DNA of 43,547 nt from Immundisolibacter sp. GTDB lineage: Bacteria; Pseudomonadota; Gammaproteobacteria; Immundisolibacterales; Immundisolibacteraceae. Below the pieces are notes generated by a model that did not search any database, was not told where the DNA came from, and saw nothing but the letters and a program-made list of their open reading frames with translations. This document shows, one piece after another, positions 40,616 to 43,547 of this stretch (within the stretch, counting starts at the first letter, position 1; every line of letters starts with the position of its first letter). The translations under genes were made by a program, and so were the position numbers. Location of the stretch: contig NZ_JACIZD010000020.1 in the NCBI RefSeq assembly GCF_014359565.1, forward strand, positions 1 through 43,547, read 5' to 3'.

Positions 40616-42592
40616 TTACGGGTGGACTGCAAGCCGCGGCGCCGGATTGCCGGGCGCTCCGGGCCACAGGCCAAGGTGCTGGCGATATATCCGCGCGGCG
40701 CCCTGGTAGAGCGCCAGGGCCGGGTCGAGCAGCCGGCTGTCGGCCGCCAGCGGACGGGCCGTGCGGGCGTCGGCCGGTTCCAGCACGCTGGCCTTGTTGC
40801 CCGGCGACAGCACCACCAGTCGCTGGTGGTCCAGCAGGCCCAGGTGCTGGTAGTTGCTCAGCAGGGCCCGTTCGTCGGCGTCGGTCATGCGCAGGATGTC
40901 CTTGCCGAAAAAGCGGCTGTCGTAGTTCCAGTGCAGCAGGCCGAGCAGGGTCGGGGCGACGTCGATCTGCCCGACCAGGCGTTCGATGCGCTGCGGCTGC
41001 ACATGCGCCGGCGAGTACACGAACAGCGGGATGCGGTAGCGATCCAGGGGCAGGGCGGTGCGCCCGTCGCTGCCGGCGCAGTGATCGGCGACGATCACGA
41101 ACAGCGTGTCGTTGAACCAGGGCTTCTGACGGGCTTTTTCCAGCAGGTCGCCGATGGCCCAGTCGGTGTATTTGACGGCTCCGGCACGGCCGGTTTTGGA
41201 CGGGATGTCGATGCGGCCGTCCGGGTAGCTGTACGGCCGGTGGTTAGAGGTGGTCATCACCAGCTGGAAGAACGGCTGGCCACGGGCGAAGTCGCCGTCC
41301 GCCTCGCGCATGGCCCGGTCGTACAGGCTCTCGTCGGCCACGCCCCAAATATTGGCGAAGGCGATTTCCGGGGACGTCATGGCGGCCCGGTCGACGATGC
41401 GAAAGCCGTTCTTGCCGAAAAAGTCGTTCATGTTGTCGAAATAGCCAAAGCCACCGTACAGGAAGGTGCTGTCGTAGCCGTGGGCGGCAAACAGCTGCCC
41501 CAGCGAGAACAGGCCCCCGTTGTCCGGGCGTTTGACGATCGACTCCCCCGGCGTGGGCGGCACCGACAGGGTGAGCGATTCCAGGCCGCGTACGGTGCGC
41601 GTGCCGGTGGCGTACAGATTGCTCAGCCACAGGCTCTGTGCGGCCAGGCGGTCCAGGTTGGGTGTCAGGCCGGTGGTGTCGGCGTCGGTTGTGCCGTATG
41701 CGCCCAGATACTTGGCCGACAGGCTCTCGACCACGATCAGCATCACGTTCAGGTTCCGTTCGGGGCCGCGGTCGGTGTTGTCGACGTGGCGGGCCAGGTC
41801 ATAGCCGGCCGGCGTCAGGAAGGTCTGGTTCGGTTGCTGCACCTGACGTCGCAACTGCGCGGCAACGGCCGCGTCGTCGTGCTGGATGTAGAACTGCGCG
41901 TAGCTCAGTTCGGCATCGCGAAAGGCGTGAAAGAACTGGTACGGGCCGTTTTCGGAAAGCTCGTTCAGGTATTGATTGTCGAAAGCCTGTCCCGGGCGCT
42001 GATCGAGCGCCAGGAAAGCCACTGCCGGCAGCAGCAACAGCCCGCCGCCGACGAGCAGGCGCGCCTTGAGCGGGCTGTCGGCATCCAGCGTGCGCCTGAT
42101 CGGCCGGCGCAGCGCCCACAGCAGGGCCAGCGCCAGCAGCCCGAGGCCGCCCAGCAGCCAGCCGACCGGATACGACTCGCGGATGTTGCCCAGCACCTCG
42201 TCGCTGTAGACCAGATAGTCGACGGCGATGAAGTTGAAGCGGGCCCCGAACTCACCCCAGAACACCCACTCGGCGGCCAGCACGAACAGCAGGCCGTACA
42301 GCAGCGCGTAACAAAGCCCGTACGCCAGCGGCCGATGCCAGCGGCTGCGAAACAGCCGCTGCGGTGCCAGCATCAGATACAGCACCAGTGGCACCGCCGC
42401 ATAGGCCAGGAAGGCCAGGTCGTACAGCGCGCCGGTGCCATACAGGCGCAGCAGCGTGCCGGGGCCAAGCTCGACATCACTCCAGGCGGTCAGCAGCAGG
42501 GCGGTGCGCAGCAGCGCAAAGCAGGCCAGCGCGGCCAGGCCCAGCGGCAGCAACAGGCGGAAGCGGCCGCTGGATCGGTCAGTCGAGGGCAT
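40616..42592 (-). CDS. LtaS-like phosphoglycerol/phosphoethanolamine transferase (sulfatase fold)
   Basis: 658 aa. Five N-terminal membrane helices (about 13-35, 55-75, 88-108, 143-160, 178-197) precede a periplasmic alkaline-phosphatase-superfamily domain. Metal and nucleophile residues are visible: VVESLSAKYLG (E289), YATGTRTVRGLESL with T333 aligning with the LtaS nucleophile, MTTSNHRPY, and FVIVADHCAG. In Gram-negatives such enzymes add phosphoglycerol from phosphatidylglycerol to periplasmic glucans or other glycans (OpgB-like). It heads a short minus-strand run with the SMP-30-like gene and lies near the phosphatidylglycerol-modifying mprF-acvB pair. Confidence 0.92.
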   Translation of the reverse strand: MPSTDRSSGRFRLLLPLGLAALACFALLRTALLLTAWSDVELGPGTLLRLYGTGALYDLAFLAYAAVPLVLYLMLAPQRLFRSRWHRPLAYGLCYALLYGLLFVLAAEWVFWGEFGARFNFIAVDYLVYSDEVLGNIRESYPVGWLLGGLGLLALALLWALRRPIRRTLDADSPLKARLLVGGGLLLLPAVAFLALDQRPGQAFDNQYLNELSENGPYQFFHAFRDAELSYAQFYIQHDDAAVAAQLRRQVQQPNQTFLTPAGYDLARHVDNTDRGPERNLNVMLIVVESLSAKYLGAYGTTDADTTGLTPNLDRLAAQSLWLSNLYATGTRTVRGLESLTLSVPPTPGESIVKRPDNGGLFSLGQLFAAHGYDSTFLYGGFGYFDNMNDFFGKNGFRIVDRAAMTSPEIAFANIWGVADESLYDRAMREADGDFARGQPFFQLVMTTSNHRPYSYPDGRIDIPSKTGRAGAVKYTDWAIGDLLEKARQKPWFNDTLFVIVADHCAGSDGRTALPLDRYRIPLFVYSPAHVQPQRIERLVGQIDVAPTLLGLLHWNYDSRFFGKDILRMTDADERALLSNYQHLGLLDHQRLVVLSPGNKASVLEPADARTARPLAADSRLLDPALALYQGAARIYRQHLGLWPGAPGNPAPRLAVHP

Positions 42593-43101
42593 CGCGATTT
42601 TCCGTGTGGACAGGCGCCGGGGTGGCGTGGGGTCGCGGCAAAACGACCGGCAAAACCGGCAGAGCCCGCGCCCCAGGCGCCGCTACTGCGACAGCGGGCT
42701 GCGTGTCGAGTTCGGCCGGACAAAAAGTGGCCGCTGTGGTGACGATGCCGATTGTCATGTCGGTCCCGCCAGGGCGCCGAGCCCCGGCCAGGTGCGCCGC
42801 TGCAGACGGTGCGGTGACGGGACCAGCAGTCCACAGACCGGCCGGGTACGGCATTCGGCGCGGTTGATGGAGGGCTGCTTGCAGCGCCGCTTTACAGGAC
42901 GGCAGGGAGTCTGCGGTGATGCCCGTGAAGGCTGCGTGAGCGGCACGTGAGTTTTGCGTCAAGACGGCGCCGGGGCCGCGCAACACGGCCTCAGGTCGGG
43001 CAGGTGCCCCCGGGCCGCCTGTGGCGTGCCCGCAGCGCAGGGACGCGGCGCAGGCGCTGAGAAATCCTGGAGGGATTTATTCAGATACTGTCTTCCTCCG
43101 A
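42593..43101. other. Intergenic region without a supportable gene
   Basis: About 500 bases between the LtaS-like gene and the IS110 remnant. Short frames exist on both strands, but none has a ribosome binding site or a recognisable protein. One loose inverted repeat, AGCCCGC (42663-42669) with GCGGGCT (42694-42700), and the short direct repeat ACCGGCAAAACCGGC near 42645 are present. The promoter of the LtaS-like gene should lie here, but no clear -35/-10 pair stands out. Confidence 0.5.
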
Positions 43102-43547
43102 TCATGGCAAGCCGATGGCTGGGTCGAAGGGACGCCCGGATTTGAGAACGCCCAATTCAGGTGTACGAGCTTGCGCATGGCGGCGACCATGACTTGCTTG
43201 GGACGTTTGCCCCTGGCGGCAAGACGCTCACAAAAGGCGCGTAGCACCGGGTTGTGCCGCTTGGCGGCCTTGTGGCGTTGGTCCGGGTCGTGGTCGATAT
43301 GATCCCGGATCGCATCACGCAGGCGCGCGATCTCGTCCTCCAGGGCCTTGAGGACGTTGGCCAACGAGCGCAAGGCCTCGTCTTGCACCTGCTGCGCGCG
43401 CGCCAGGGGCTTGTCGTAGGGCCCGGTGGCCTCCAGACACACCCCGGTCTGCATCCAATCCACCCCCTGCGCCCGACCCCAGGCAAGCAGCGCCGCGAAG
43501 CCTTCGGCATCGTTCGGGAACACCTTGCTCTTGCCCCGCCCGTCGGG
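43102..43547 (-). pseudogene. IS110-family transposase, internally deleted and frameshifted
   Basis: Read from the window edge on the minus strand it begins PDGRGKSKVFPNDAEGFAAL then a GVCLEATGPY block, which is the N-terminal RuvC-like region of IS110 transposases. It jumps from GPYDK to an ARAQQVQDEALRSLANVLKALEDEIARLRDAIRDHIDHDP coiled segment and then straight to the C-terminal HNPVLRAFCERLAARGKRPKQVMVAAMRKLVHL. Most of the DEDD core and the Tnp_20 serine domain are missing. Near 43150 the frame shifts; the normal ending LGVLKSGRPFDPAIGLP and its stop (43102-43104) are in another frame. The element is inactive. Confidence 0.8.

Noticed and set aside
40556-42742. 728-codon plus-strand frame opposite the LtaS-like gene
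   Set aside because: Gln/Val/Arg-rich antisense reading with no motif; the minus strand has a complete sulfatase-fold enzyme.
42579-42986. Minus-strand frame (135 codons) overlapping the start of the LtaS-like gene
   Set aside because: Pro/Ala-rich, no ribosome binding site, overlaps the 5' end of a real gene, and no recognisable domain.

Overview
The window looks like a chromosomal segment of a GC-rich gammaproteobacterium (about two thirds G+C over most of its length). The main evidence is gene order shared with Escherichia coli: uvrC-pgsA-tRNA-Gly-tRNA-Cys, the yeaG-yeaH-ycgB (prkA-UPF0229-spoVR) operon, and rph next to yicC and rdgB. There is also a 305-residue OxyR whose redox cysteines fall at positions 199 and 208. 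The aerobic acyl-CoA genes, rubrerythrin and cytochrome c maturation genes suit an environmental, respiring bacterium. The genus cannot be read from this stretch.

Layout. Positions 1-1150 are a lower-GC accessory end: the tip of an IS30-type element sits in a gene that begins like a PIN-like nuclease, followed by an orphan membrane-anchored protein. Positions 1148-6193 hold the PrkA kinase operon, preceded by a sigma-54-type promoter and an NtrC-like palindrome. Positions 6194-9330 carry nudF, gph, a two-domain otsB and fxsA. Positions 9557-15823 are minus-strand genes: a glycine-zipper protein, an acyl-CoA dehydrogenase/CoA-transferase/GST trio, DUF4126, and a LemA-TPM-TPM envelope set. Positions 15862-19464 are a peroxide module (oxyR, rubrerythrin, Fe-S oxidoreductase, DUF3501) with an OxyR-like operator in front of rubrerythrin. 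Positions 19548-22407 are patchy: an ECHDC3-like crotonase, a frameshifted REP-associated transposase flanked by REP palindromes, a sulfotransferase and more repeats.

Positions 22408-30464 are housekeeping genes: two tRNAs, pgsA, uvrC, a family 5 uracil-DNA glycosylase, yicC, rph, rdgB, ypjD, a HAD protein and maf. An OmpA-like lipoprotein follows. Positions 31263-33197 hold a compact flavin-transfer operon (FMN-binding protein, ApbE, histidine-rich membrane protein) with a Fur-like palindrome. It diverges from ccmG-ccmH-ccmI. Positions 35307-39386 are an mprF-acvB pair for making and breaking down aminoacyl-phosphatidylglycerol. Next come a truncated membrane-protein remnant, an SMP-30-like propeller and an LtaS-like phosphotransferase. 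The right edge is a decayed IS110-family transposase.

The strongest leads are regulatory. Three operons carry sequence motifs that predict their inducing signals: nitrogen limitation for prkA, peroxide for rubrerythrin and iron for the flavin-transfer operon. The flavin-transfer operon is the best candidate for a little-described system, possibly an iron-controlled extracytoplasmic electron-transfer or ferric-reductase chain. All assignments come from reading sequence and translations; no database search was run.
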